A stretch of DNA of 64,000 bases. Source: Dyadobacter sandarakinus. GTDB taxonomy: Bacteria > Bacteroidota > Bacteroidia > Cytophagales > Spirosomataceae. The notes below the pieces were generated by a model. The model saw only the letters and a list, made by a program, of their open reading frames with translations. It searched no databases and was not told where the DNA came from. This document shows, one piece after another, positions 22,003 to 31,300 of this stretch. How positions within the stretch are numbered: position 1 is the first letter of the stretch; each line of letters opens with the position of its first letter. The stretch covers positions 434,001-498,000 of the forward strand of contig NZ_CP056775.1 in NCBI RefSeq assembly GCF_016894445.1. The letters are read 5' to 3'. The position numbers and the translations under genes are program-made.

Positions 22003-23402
22003 TTGAAGGAGTGGCTATGGCCGTTAAGGCTTTCGTTCTTTTGAAACCCGTTGAGCTGTGGTTGAGCGGCCGGCACTCTTGATATTTCGTAAACCCGGTT
22101 TAGTGCCACATTGCATTTCAATTCAACCGGCCCAAGTTCGCCTTCTCTGTTTTTGGCAAAAATGTATTCAATGTTGTGGGAGGGGATAAAGTCCACGCCT
22201 CGTGAGTCAGACTCGTTTGCATCGTAGTAGTCCTGACGATACAGGAATATTACCCGGGTGGCATCTTCTTCCAGCTTGCCAGAGCTTTTCAGGTTGTTCA
22301 GCGTTGGCCTTTTATCGGACTTGGATTCGTTCTCCCGGTTGAGCTGTGAGAAAATGATCAGTGGTATGCCAAGTTGATCCCCCAATTCCGTTAGTTTGGA
22401 CTGAACACTCTCGGTGACAGCAGTTTTGTCTGACCTGTTCTTTACGGTTCTGTCGCAGATCAAGCCGATGTAGTCAATGAAAACGATCTTCAAGCCATAC
22501 TTCCGGTGCCAGGACCTAAGCGTTCTGGTAATGTCGTTGATGTCCCTAGAACGGGTATTATCGTAGAAATACAATGGCAGCTTCCGGGCACTGTTCCCAC
22601 GTTCAACCACTATCTTCTTCTGGTTATCAGCAAGTCTTCCCTTCGTGATATCGCTGGCCGAGAACCCACTTGAATTTGAAATCATCCGCGAGGCGAGCTT
22701 TGAGGGCCTGACTTCGAGAGATACAAAGGCAGTAGGATTTCCGGCAGCAGCTGCAACATTGGCGTGATAAGTAGCGACAGCCGTTTTACCCATACCTGGC
22801 CGGCCGGCAATAATCACTTTGTCGTCAAACTCCCAGCCTCCTGTAATTGAGTCAAGGATGGATACTCCTGTGGTGATTCCTGAGATACCTTCCGTCTTCT
22901 CCCGATTCATTAACTCAAGCATTCCATCAACAGCTTCTCCCATCAGTATCGGTTCAGTGTTCGTGTTTCGGCTGATCACGATGTTGGTGGCTTCTGATAC
23001 TTCGCGTTCGATATCTTCGATTTGGGCGTTCTTTTCGATCATCCCCAGTAACTCATAAGCCTTAACTAGCAAGGCCCGCTTGGTGGAAAGTTCAACCAAC
23101 ACTTCTGCATTCGAAGCCAGATGCCGGTCGGAGGTGAAAAACTTTTTGATCTCCTGGTAGGTAGCAAGAATGTCCTTTTTGCCCGTTGGGACGATCTGGT
23201 GAAGAATCGCACTTTGAGTAACCGAGGATCCCGAGTTATGAATGTTCATGATCACATCGAACAGGTATTGATGATCCATCCGGTAGAAGCACTCAGTGTT
23301 CAGGATGTTTTCTACCTGGTAGATCAGCTCAGGACGGTTACACATCACCGAAAGGACGTCTTTCTCAATGTCAGTGTCGTGGGGTGGGAGTATCTGGTTC
23401 AT
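21999..23402 (-). CDS. dnaB: DnaB-type replicative DNA helicase
   Basis: 467 residues, full length for DnaB. N-terminal domain begins LPPHDTDIEKDVLSVMCNRP with the helical collar region. Walker A GRPGMGKT is at about 200-207, the H1a-like GGWEFDDKVIIAG precedes it, and Walker B is IVFIDYIGLI. Then come H3 (SQLNRE) and the C-terminal L-x-x-S-G-x-L-E-x-D-A-x-x-V element (KSSGKLEEDATRVIFLYR). It unwinds phage DNA at the fork. The upstream initiator-like gene is the likely loader or origin-binding partner. Confidence 0.95.
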   Translation of the reverse strand: MNQILPPHDTDIEKDVLSVMCNRPELIYQVENILNTECFYRMDHQYLFDVIMNIHNSGSSVTQSAILHQIVPTGKKDILATYQEIKKFFTSDRHLASNAEVLVELSTKRALLVKAYELLGMIEKNAQIEDIEREVSEATNIVISRNTNTEPILMGEAVDGMLELMNREKTEGISGITTGVSILDSITGGWEFDDKVIIAGRPGMGKTAVATYHANVAAAAGNPTAFVSLEVRPSKLASRMISNSSGFSASDITKGRLADNQKKIVVERGNSARKLPLYFYDNTRSRDINDITRTLRSWHRKYGLKIVFIDYIGLICDRTVKNRSDKTAVTESVQSKLTELGDQLGIPLIIFSQLNRENESKSDKRPTLNNLKSSGKLEEDATRVIFLYRQDYYDANESDSRGVDFIPSHNIEYIFAKNREGELGPVELKCNVALNRVYEISRVPAAQPQLNGFQKNESLNGHSHSFN

Positions 23403-23587
23403 AAGTAGGTTTTAATTATCCAGCGGTCAAATGTTTCCATGTCAATGTCTCCATCGGCCAGAGCCTCAAAGAGTATTTCGCTTTTCTGCTCCTGAGTCAT
23501 GGCAGCGACTATCTCGGTGTGACTTCTCAGGGTTACTGGCTTGGGGTTCTGCTTGTATCCCTTCCAGTACTGTTCAGGTGACATCAT
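23399..23587 (-). CDS. Hypothetical small protein between initiator and helicase genes
   Basis: 62 residues, helical, acidic C-terminal half (EILFEALADGDIDMETFDRW). Overlaps neighbours on both sides by 4 bases. By position it could be a helicase-loading accessory protein, but there is no sequence support. Confidence 0.6.
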   Translation of the reverse strand: MMSPEQYWKGYKQNPKPVTLRSHTEIVAAMTQEQKSEILFEALADGDIDMETFDRWIIKTYL

Positions 23588-24369
23588 ACGGGTTCAGGGA
23601 TTTGGGAGTACTTTTCGTTGAGCGTGAAGCGGCGCGGCGCGGTGACTTGTGATACCGGGTGCTTTTCCATTGCTTTCTCTCGTGCTTCCTTCCAGGTTCC
23701 AGCCACAGCAGCCGTCCAGTTTTTCATTTTGGATTTGCCTACTATCCATCCCTTCGATTCGTAATGCGACCAAAACTTTTCAGCGAACATGCGGGCCGCC
23801 GCAGGGGAGCTACCATAGTTCTCTACCAAATGGGCTTCTACGTCTGATTGTGAAGGAGCCTTAAACTGACTTTTTGAATTTTCATTTTTTGATCTTTGAG
23901 AACCATCATCGACGCGATCAGCGTCTCCTTCTTCTTTAAGAAATTCTTCTCTTTTATTAATTTCTTTAGTTTTATTATTGGGTAGGTCGGAGGTCGGTAT
24001 GGCTATCGGTATAGCTATCGGTGTTGCAGTTGGTGTACCTATCGGTATAGCTGTCGGTATTTCCGATAAGTAAAAATCAAGGTTATGTAGTGATACCCAC
24101 CGGGCCGTGTACATATTCACTGACTCTTCTATGATCTTCAGTGCCCCAAATTGTACCAGATCTTTAAGGCATTGGTAAAAAGCTTCTTTGTCCCGGATGC
24201 ATGACAATGCCATTGCTTCCTTTGTTGGAAATTGAAACTCTTCAGGCCAGCCTTCTTCGTTTGCTATTTGAAAGCATGCATGCATTAATGCCACATGGTT
24301 TGGCTTTACTTTGCGTCCATTGAGTCGTACAAACTTTGCCCAGGCATTCCCAGCTAAGTATCCATTCAT
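23584..24369 (-). CDS. Putative phage replication initiator (DnaD/O-like) with internal repeat linker
   Basis: 261 residues. The N-terminal 100 residues look like a winged-helix replisome-organiser domain (KPNHVALMHACFQIANEEGW, FPTKEAMALSCIRDKEAFYQ). A linker of IPIA/IPTA four-residue repeats follows (about 103-127) with a charged low-complexity region. The C-terminal domain (EKFWSHYESKGWIVGKSKMK, NWTAAVAGTWKEA) matches the end of many phage replication proteins. It lies just upstream of dnaB. The repeat linker is encoded by 12-bp iterons (see separate entry), as in lambda O, where the origin lies within the initiator gene. Confidence 0.75.
   Translation of the reverse strand: MNGYLAGNAWAKFVRLNGRKVKPNHVALMHACFQIANEEGWPEEFQFPTKEAMALSCIRDKEAFYQCLKDLVQFGALKIIEESVNMYTARWVSLHNLDFYLSEIPTAIPIGTPTATPIAIPIAIPTSDLPNNKTKEINKREEFLKEEGDADRVDDGSQRSKNENSKSQFKAPSQSDVEAHLVENYGSSPAAARMFAEKFWSHYESKGWIVGKSKMKNWTAAVAGTWKEAREKAMEKHPVSQVTAPRRFTLNEKYSQIPEPV
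23991..24062. repeat. Six 12-bp iterons inside the initiator gene: candidate phage replication origin
   Basis: Six consecutive 12-bp units, consensus CTATCGGTATAG, at 23991, 24003, 24015, 24027, 24039 and 24051. Units 2 and 5 are identical, the fourth is the most diverged. Immediately to the left, 23931-23980 is a strikingly AT-rich stretch (mostly T/A runs). Iterons plus AT-rich element inside the initiator reading frame is the lambda ori architecture. On the protein level the repeat only encodes a Pro/Ile linker. Confidence 0.6.
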
Positions 24370-24390
24370 AGTGGGGTGATTGATTGGTTC

Positions 24391-24663
24391 TTAAACTAGA
24401 TTGGCCTCTTTTATTGACTCTTTGAATTCCCGGTCAATGGACTTTTCTCGCTTGATATATTCATTAGCAGCCTTAATAATTGCCTCCTCCACTTGTCTAT
24501 CCTCGTACTTGTCTGCCAGTACCGCATAAATCCCTCCAATTGTGTAAGGAACTCCTTTGTATGGAGTCACGCTGTTCGCTTCATTGAGTATTTCCAACGC
24601 TCTCGCAGGTAATTTTGCCCGTTTCCCGAGTCTTTCGTACAATTTCCTTGTTTCTTTAAGCAT
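24391..24663 (-). CDS. First gene of the early operon, hypothetical
   Basis: 90 residues from the ATG at 24663 (MLKETRKLYERLGKRAKLPA); a TTG three codons earlier is less likely. Basic, helical, ends in a charged helix (EYIKREKSIDREFKESI). It is the first gene after the 24.7-kb leftward promoter, so immediately under repressor control. No family recognised. Confidence 0.6.
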   Translation of the reverse strand: MLKETRKLYERLGKRAKLPARALEILNEANSVTPYKGVPYTIGGIYAVLADKYEDRQVEEAIIKAANEYIKREKSIDREFKESIKEANLV

Positions 24664-24676
24664 CGTTTTCAATCTT

Positions 24677-24754
24677 TGTTGAAAGAATGTTTAGATATTG
24701 TGTAAACGTCAACTTGATATACACAAATATAAACAATGTTGAAATGTTATCAAA
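24677..24754 (-). promoter_or_regulatory. Early leftward promoter and operators next to the repressor gene
   Basis: Minus-strand -7 box TATATTTG (24724-24731) and -33 TTTG (24751-24754), 19 bases apart. A TGTTGAA half-site lies between them (24737-24743) and another downstream (24677-24683). The bases around the boxes match the 12.8-kb promoter almost letter for letter. The repressor gene starts divergently at 24776. Confidence 0.72.
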
Positions 24755-24775
24755 CAAATCTTATATTTATTTGTC

Positions 24776-25201
24776 ATGCAAGAAGAGGAAGAAATCAAAG
24801 GGAGATTTGCTGATGAGATCAAGAACTTAGGGATCTCCAAAAATGCGATCGCAGGTAGAATTGGATTCTCTGCGCAAACTTTTACGAACGTCACTAAGGG
24901 TAGAAACCTACCAAGCCTTTTACTATTGAAAAGACTTCAGGAAGTTTTCCCATCATTCGATTCTAACTATGTGATACACGGAGAAAGAAAGGATGATGAT
25001 TCTTTTCGTGTAAAAGAGCTATTGGAGGAATTGGACTTTCAGAAAGCGATTGTTTCCAAACTGGTGGGAAAGCATAAGGGCGTATCCAATCACCCACAGG
25101 TAGACAGAGAAGGCGCAAGTGAGATGCTAAGTAAATGCATTTCAGGCCGCCATTTTCAATCCTTGTTAACCTTTAAAGTTTTCAAGGGACGAGATAACTA
25201 A
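24776..25201 (+). CDS. XRE-type phage repressor
   Basis: 141 residues. N-terminal HTH: RFADEIKNLGISKNAIAGRIGFSAQTFTNVTKG, with recognition helix near SAQTFTNV, then LPSLLLLKRLQEVFPSFDSNYVI..G, typical of Bacteroidota phage XRE regulators. There is no peptidase domain; the short C-terminus is unrelated to known cleavable repressors. Transcribed away from the early operon across a shared operator region, the classical lysogeny-switch layout. The last codons run directly into sequence resembling tmRNA, so the native C-terminus may have been altered at the attachment junction. Confidence 0.82.
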   Translation: MQEEEEIKGRFADEIKNLGISKNAIAGRIGFSAQTFTNVTKGRNLPSLLLLKRLQEVFPSFDSNYVIHGERKDDDSFRVKELLEELDFQKAIVSKLVGKHKGVSNHPQVDREGASEMLSKCISGRHFQSLLTFKVFKGRDN

Positions 25202-25202
25202 A

Positions 25203-25341
25203 ACCTGCGGATGCGTCGCAGCTGATCAATGAATCAGCCGGGAAGGGTTTAGTATTTGGTAGCATATCGCTTAAAAATACGTACAAACCGTTCATTACTA
25301 AGAAGTTGTATGCAGGGTTCGACTCCCCGCATCTCCACCCC
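25203..25341 (+). ncRNA. ssrA: 3' part of tmRNA (ssrA), 5' part absent; likely prophage attachment site
   Basis: The segment ends in a T-arm (GCAGGGTTCGACTCCCCGC) directly followed by CATCTCCACC, the form of a tmRNA 3' end with acceptor strand. Upstream are small hairpins (CTGCG/CGCAG around 25207, CTGAT/ATCAG around 25223) and a TACGTACAAACC stretch where tmRNAs have the H2/H5 region. No 5' partner (GGGGATG-like start with the conserved TTCGACGG) is found to the left, because the prophage repressor gene abuts. This fits integration into ssrA, with the intact or other half at the far prophage end. Boundaries are approximate. Confidence 0.55.
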
Positions 25342-25360
25342 AACAAGTTTCAATACTTCA

Positions 25361-25395
25361 AAAAGCCCGTAGATCAATGATTTACGGGTTTTTTG
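25361..25395 (+). terminator. Rho-independent terminator after the ssrA fragment
   Basis: CCCGTA (25366-25371) pairs with TACGGG (25383-25388); A4 precedes and T6 follows. Position matches a host terminator of the tmRNA gene. Confidence 0.8.
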
Positions 25396-25400
25396 TTTTC

Positions 25401-25870
25401 GTGCCCGCTATCCAAATCTCGGTTAGGCAATCGAAAATCAATCGCAACAATCAATTGCCTCTTTACATGCGGGTAACGGTTGGAAGGGGAAGGTTTCAAG
25501 TAGCAACGAGGAAATCAGTACCACCGGAAAGGTGGTCGGGCAGCTCTGGAAAAGCAAATGGTACGACAATAGATGCGAGAGAAGCCAACGCATTTTCAGA
25601 TTCTCTGGGGCAGGTAATGCTTATGGCATGCAACTGCAAACCATTCAGGATGACTTATTAATGTACATTGAAGTCTTTAGGCGGAAGTGGCAAGGAGAAG
25701 ATCAAAATATTATTGGGCTGCTATTAGTATTCGAAGAACATAGTGCCAAGGTCGGACAGCTTATAAATCTGGAATATGCTCATGCAACCTATAAGCGTTA
25801 TCAAACAACTATTAGGCAAACCGAGGAATTTATTTATTGTTATTCTCAAGAAAAGAACTTAGATGTTTAA
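25401..25870 (+). pseudogene. Truncated, frameshifted tyrosine recombinase (integrase)
   Basis: The first frame encodes the arm-binding start typical of Bacteroidota integrases: ISVRQSKINRNNQLPLYMRV, then RKSVPPERW and EANAFSDSL. Around 25600-25630 the reading shifts to another frame, which continues GNAYGMQLQTIQDD and then the SAM-like core-binding segment (LLVFEEHSAKVGQLINLEYA, TYKRYQTTIRQTEEFI). A stop at 25868 ends it before the catalytic domain, so the R...H-x-x-R...Y residues are all missing. It sits directly after the ssrA fragment, the usual place for an ssrA-targeting integrase. Confidence 0.8.
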
Positions 25871-26014
25871 TAAATAAATCTCAAATTTATATCAGAGTTT
25901 GAGTTTTATTTGAAAAGTCGCTCACCTATGTACCAAAGTAGATAAAAGGCAGATAGTTGTATTGGCAATGCTGCTCCATTTTCGTAAAATTCTTATTATG
26001 TGCAACCGGGTTTA

Positions 26015-26389
26015 TCAATCCTGGAATATGGCAAATAATGCGTTTCCAATTGGGATTCTTAATAGATACAGAAAAATCAAGATTATTCCAGTAAGATAGT
26101 AAGACTTTGACTGTCGGAATTTTCTCGACTTATAATTAGTATAAATGCCGGCACACAGCGTGATAAGTGTTATAAGAAGTGCCCCCCAGTCGAAAATGAA
26201 AATGTTTGTAGGAATTGCTGCTATACGGTTCGACTCCGCACTTTCTCCAAAGCTCATCCAAAAGATTAGGGGTATCCCTAATATAAACAAAAATCCACAG
26301 GTAAATAGTGCTAGTACTAACACTACCAAAAAATACCTCCATAAAAGCGCCGATGAGAAAATTTGTTTTGTAGCGGCTATCACTTGCAA
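26015..26389 (-). CDS. Hypothetical membrane protein
   Basis: 124 residues with three hydrophobic helices (YFLVVLVLALFTCGFLFILG; FDWGALLITLITLCAGIY; LTGIILIFLYLLRIPIG) and a basic loop (KSRKFRQSKS). It stands alone in a gene-poor zone between the integrase remnant and the degenerate stretch, probably leftover cargo of the decayed element. No family recognised. Confidence 0.6.
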   Translation of the reverse strand: MQVIAATKQIFSSALLWRYFLVVLVLALFTCGFLFILGIPLIFWMSFGESAESNRIAAIPTNIFIFDWGALLITLITLCAGIYTNYKSRKFRQSKSYYLTGIILIFLYLLRIPIGNALFAIFQD

Positions 26390-26876
26390 TTTCCAGGGTT
26401 GGTTAGCGGTTGCACATAACTCGATTCACGTACTTACAATACAATATACGCATTTGTAATATTGAAGTAATAGTTAGATATTTCACTTCATTTCAGCCTA
26501 TCAAAAAACGCCCGTTCTCTGCGATACTCGCCGATAGCCTACTTTTGCCGCCAAACTATTGCATTTACCCTCTCAAATCGTCATCTTACTTTGTATGTTA
26601 CATTCTTATGCCTTTGCCTGAGTACGTGAGACAAAGCACTTGGTTTTCTGATAGGCTAGGGTGTGTCGACTCAGGAACAGAACCTTGCCATGCAGCATAA
26701 TCGCTTTAGGCAGGCCGGCTGTCAGAAGATTTTCAAAAAGGATTTCGTCGGCCAGAGAGCATCCCGAGATAGCTAGGCTTGTAGAGCCCTAGGGCCAAGG
26801 GAACAGTGTGGTAGCCTGTAAGCAGCTGGTAGCCGGCCAGGTAGGGGATGTTACTTTTATGAAGGGGTCATGAGCT
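26390..26876. other. Gene-free interval in decay zone
   Basis: No convincing reading frame. The right half (about 26700-26860) is GC-richer than the left and, read leftward, shows a protein-like but start-less frame (for example YLAGYQLLTGYHTVPLALGL), probably a gene remnant. Confidence 0.4.
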
Positions 26877-27332
26877 ATGTAGACCAAACAACATCTCCAA
26901 CCTGTTCAATGAATCCTCTTTCGGCTTTGCAAGCATAAAAGACATACAAGTCGCCGGCTTCGTGGCCGGCACGCTGGCTAACTACTACGATCAGAACCTG
27001 ATCACAAACCAGCGCAGCAGCTTTGTGAAAGTGTTGCAAAGGAAGCTGCTCGCAATCCATTTCTGGCCAAGCCCTGTGGCGAAAGCCGGATCGTGTCCCA
27101 GTAAACGGGTTCCGTATATGAACGTACGTTGGCTGATCTCAGCATCAATCCGGCCAATGATTTGCTGCAAAGAAAATCAGCTAGCTGTTTGTCCCGGGTC
27201 ATAGACCAGGTTACCTACCTGGCCTATCTGCTATTCCACGTCCGGTATATCAATGCGGCCCGCTACATCACCAGGCGCGAGCTGATGGAGCAGATTAAAG
27301 CCAGGGAGGAGACATGTACTCGCTGCCAATGA
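26877..27332 (+). pseudogene. Degenerate coding remnant in two frames
   Basis: Two overlapping + strand frames look protein-like one after the other. The first holds FGFASIKDIQVAGFVAGTLA and NYYDQNLITNQRSSFVKVLQ. The second holds LADLSINPANDLLQRKSASC and YLLFHVRYINAARYITRREL, ending in EETCTRCQ. The change of frame near 27120 suggests a frameshifted gene from the decayed mobile element. No family recognised, and a chance frame cannot be excluded. Confidence 0.35.
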
Positions 27333-27530
27333 GTATAGGCTGATATATAAAACGATAGAGTGAGTTTATTTATCCCACACTAAGCGCTTAATAGCAGATT
27401 AAATGAGGCAACCTACGAATGCCTTCAACATCATTGAATTTCAGGATCTTAAAGGTTCGGAGCAAGATATAGTATATCTATTTTCAATAATCCAGATTTG
27501 AATAAATCTCCTTTGTATTGCATAATAAAC

Positions 27531-27732
27531 TATGGTAGGGATATACCTGGACAATTAAGTATGCAGATGTTTGCGATATTTTCAGAAATGTTGAAGTCTA
27601 ATAAGATTAGCAGCCTTAATTGTTTAATTCTTTAATAATTCAATTGTTAGAAAATCTATTATAATATCGGCTAGGTTGTCTGCGGATTGTTTATCCTATG
27701 TTTTAATAATAAGATAATTACTCCCTACCATA
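27531..27732. repeat. Possible MITE-like or relic element bounded by inverted repeats
   Basis: TATGGTAGGGA at 27531-27541 and its exact reverse complement TCCCTACCATA at 27722-27732 bound about 200 bases of AT-rich, non-coding sequence. Size and termini are compatible with a miniature inverted-repeat element; no clear target-site duplication was seen. Confidence 0.35.
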
Positions 27733-27916
27733 ATTATGACAAGCATTTCAATACAGCTTCAAATTACCTTTAGGTGAGAAGATTGCCGCTGCCCGATTTC
27801 AAACAATACTTGCTTAATTAAGTAGGTAATCGTTTCTGCATGCCGAACAGTTAGAATCAGTTTACGCTATTCAATTCTTAACTCATTACACAGGCGCTCC
27901 GCTTGCTTGTAAGGAC

Positions 27917-27955
27917 ATCGTTTAACATGTATTGTGCATATACACATTAAACGAT
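27917..27955. repeat. Imperfect palindrome upstream of susC
   Basis: ATCGTTTAACATGT pairs with ACACATTAAACGAT around an 11-base centre (12 of 14 positions match). It is not followed by a T run, so it is more like an operator or RNA hairpin than a terminator. About 430 bases before the susC start. Confidence 0.35.
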
Positions 27956-28387
27956 TAAACTGATGACATATCTTCAAACAATCGAAAATAAGAAAAATCC
28001 AATTTGGAATTAAAATATTTACAAGAACCTAATTTTAAATCTTTGTGGTACCTGTGCCGTCCACGATATAATTATTTAAATTAGATCTTATACATTTTAA
28101 CCTATCCTGGCCAGATTTATTAAAAAAAAATAAATTTATGTACTTATTTCACAAAAATATAAAATTTGCCGTAATTCGTTCTTCTACTAAGTTTTAGTCC
28201 CAGTTTATCACTTATTCCCAAATTTATCCTATCAAAACTCGTTTTAATGCAATGGTGCATTCTTATTTACGATTGTGTGCTTCGGACACATGATCATTGA
28301 TTCTCGTTTATACTTGCTGTCACTTTTCCTCCGACCAGCAATGCTGTAAAACTTAACTAATCCATTTTAATCTTTATTAATCAATCT

Positions 28388-31300
28388 ATGAGAATTTCTA
28401 CTCGATGGACATATCGTAATGTAAAGCGATATGCTTTTTCTCTTTTTCTTTTGCTGTTTACCATGATTGGAGCGTTTGCTCAGGTAACTGTAAAAGGTAA
28501 AGTTCAGGATACCAAGGGCACAGGCCTGCCCGGCGTAAGTGTCGTGGTAAAAGGAACTACGGCTGGCACTGTGTCAGATAATGAAGGGGTGTACACAATC
28601 AGTGCTCCTGATAACGCAACCCTGGTTTTTTCTTTTATTGGTTACCTTACGCAAGAAGCAGTTGTAGGTAATAAATCTAATATAGACGTTACCTTATTAG
28701 ATGATACCAAGGCTTTGGAAGAGGTTGTGGTTGTTGGTTATGGTACAGCAAAGAAAGCAACATTAACCGGGTCAGTTGTTGCTGTGAAAGGAGCTGAGCT
28801 CGAAAAAGCACCCTCGGCTAACCTCTCAAACACGCTGGGTGGGCGTCTGCCAGGGGTTTCAACAGTTCAGGCAAGTGGTGAGCCAGGTTACGATGGTTCT
28901 GCAATTCGGATCCGCGGAACCAACTCGCTTGGTAACAGTAATGCACTGATCGTAGTTGATGGTGTGCCAAACCGTAGCGGTGGTTTGGACCGTTTGAACC
29001 CTGCCGATATTGAAAGTATTTCTGTTTTGAAAGATGCTGCAGCAGCCATTTACGGATCACGTGCGGGTAATGGCGTTATCTTGATTACTACCAAACGTGG
29101 TAAATCAGGTAAACCACAACTATCCTATGATATGAACATTGGTATGGGCCAGCCAGCCATCTTGCCAAAAATGTCCAGCGCAGCAGAATATGCGACCATC
29201 CGGAATGAATTGCAGATTTATGATAACCTGCCTGCAGGTCAGTGGGCTGGTGCTTTGCAAGGCTTTAACAGCACAGGAAACTATACCAGAACTGACAATA
29301 AAGATGTAGTAACTGCAACGTTTCAACCAGGAGATATCCAAAAATACCGTGATGGCAGCGATCCTTTGATCCACCCAAATACAGATTGGTATGGAGAGGT
29401 AATTCGCAAGTGGTCACCACAACAACGCCATAATGTGCAATTAATGGGTGGCAGCGACAATATCAATTACCTGGCATCACTTGGTTACATCAATCAAGAT
29501 GGTAACTATGTGAATTCAGCAACCGGGTACAAACAGTACGATATGCGTGTCAACCTGGATACAAAGATTAACAAGTATCTGAAAGCTAAGTTGGGCGTTG
29601 CTTTGCGTGAAGAATTCCGGCATTTTCCTAATGGAGGTGGTGCAGGAGACATTTTCCGTATGCTGATGCGTGGAAAACCAACCGAAGTTGCAATTTGGCC
29701 GGATGGCCGTCCAGGACCGGATATTGAAAATGGACAGAATCCTGCGATCATTACGACAAACCAAACCGGGTTTAACAATGACAAGCGCGATTATATACAA
29801 ACTAATGGTGCACTCGAGTTTGATGTTCCGGGTGTAACTGGCTTGAAAGTAATGGCCATGGCTGCTGTGGATAAAATGATGCGTCGCCAGAAGTCGTTCC
29901 AGAAACCATGGACACTATATTACTGGGATAAGAAATCTTACGAAGCAGATAACGTTACTCCAATTCTCACAGGTAATGTGCGGTCTACATTCACAGATCC
30001 TCGTTTGACTGAAAGTTCATCTCAGGAATTATCTGTACAGCTAACCGGACAAGTATCTTATGAGAAATCGTTCGGAGCTCACAACTTCAATGTTATGGGT
30101 GGTATTCAGCGTGAGAAAGTAGATGCGGATGGATTCTTTGCTTTCAGACGCTATTTTATCTCTCCTGTAGTTGATCAGCTTTTTGCCGGTGGTACTGCTG
30201 AGCAAAATATCAACAACTTCGACCTTTATAGTCGTGCAAGGTTAAGCTACTTTGGACGTGCAGGTTACAACTATAAAGAAAAGTATCTTGCCGAATTCCT
30301 GTGGCGTGTTGATGGTTCATACATTTTTCCAAAAGACGGACGTTTTGGATTCTTCCCAGGGGTTTCAGCAGGATGGCGCGTTTCAGAAGAGAGCTTCTGG
30401 AAGAATAACATCAGATTCCTGAACAATTTGAAAGTTCGTGGTTCATGGGGTCAAATGGGTGCTGAACCTTATTTCCTTGGAACAGAAACATTGGCTGAGT
30501 ACCAATACCTTTCAACAATGGGCTTTGGCCAGTACGTAGTTAATGATCAGGTTGTTAAAACACTATCTGAAACCCGCGTTGCTAACGGACAATTTACTTG
30601 GGAAGTAGCTAATAACTCCAACTTTGGTATCGAGGGAACATTGTTGAATGATAAGTTATCATTTGAGTTTGACTACTTCGTAAATAATCGTTCTAAAATC
30701 CTGATTCCAAAAATCGGATCTACTCCTTCAAGCGCCGGGATTGACGGTAAACTTCCACCACAAAACTTAGGTAAGCTTCAAAACAAAGGTTTTGAATTTA
30801 AGGTTAGCTATGATGGTAATGTGAAGGATTTCACCTACTCGGTAAGTGTAAATGGTGGATATGCTAAAAACCAGATTAAATACTGGGATGAAACACCTGG
30901 TGCTCCTTCTTATCAGAGAACAACTGGAATGCCTTATCAGTCCTTCCTGGTTTATCAGTTTGATGGATCGTTTAAAGATCAGGCGGAAATTGATGCAAAT
31001 CCAATTGACTACAGTGCTATTGCTGGAACCCTGCTACCCGGAGACATGAAGTTCAAGGATGTTGGCGGTCCGGATGGCAAACCTGATGGTAAAATTACTG
31101 CTGATGATAGATTACGCTCAGAAAAAGTACAACGTCCTTGGTTTACAGGTGGTGCTTCTATTAATCTTGGTTACAAAGCGTTCGATTTGTCTATTTTATT
31201 CCAGGGTGCAGCCGGCGGTTTGCAATTAGTCGGTCTGACTGAATCAGGTGATATTGGTAACTATTTGCAGTATGATTACAATCACCGTTGGACTATTGAC

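Larger units (their letters stand above)
27333..28387. other. Long AT-rich intergenic region before susC
   Basis: About 1,050 bases without a supported ORF. It contains an 11-bp inverted repeat pair about 200 bases apart (27531/27732), an imperfect palindrome (27917-27955) and an A9 tract near 28122. It must also hold the promoter of the SusC/SusD operon; near 28309 TATACTTG is a one-mismatch -7 candidate, about 80 bases before the start codon. No RNA gene recognised. Confidence 0.5.

Noticed and set aside
25270..25345. A tRNA gene ending at the GGTTCGACTCC element
   Set aside because: No acceptor, D-arm or anticodon arm can be drawn upstream at tRNA spacing; a tmRNA 3' end fits better.
26410..26700. 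96-residue + strand ORF in the decay zone
   Set aside because: Random-looking composition, no motif, crosses a base-composition boundary.
26846..26910. GGGGATGTT...AACATCTCC as a tmRNA 5' end
   Set aside because: Lacks the conserved TTCGACGG-type D-loop region after the 5' acceptor strand; probably a chance inverted repeat.
27129..27332. Intact small gene in the decay zone
   Set aside because: Protein-like stretch continues a different frame upstream, so it reads as part of a broken gene rather than a complete one.
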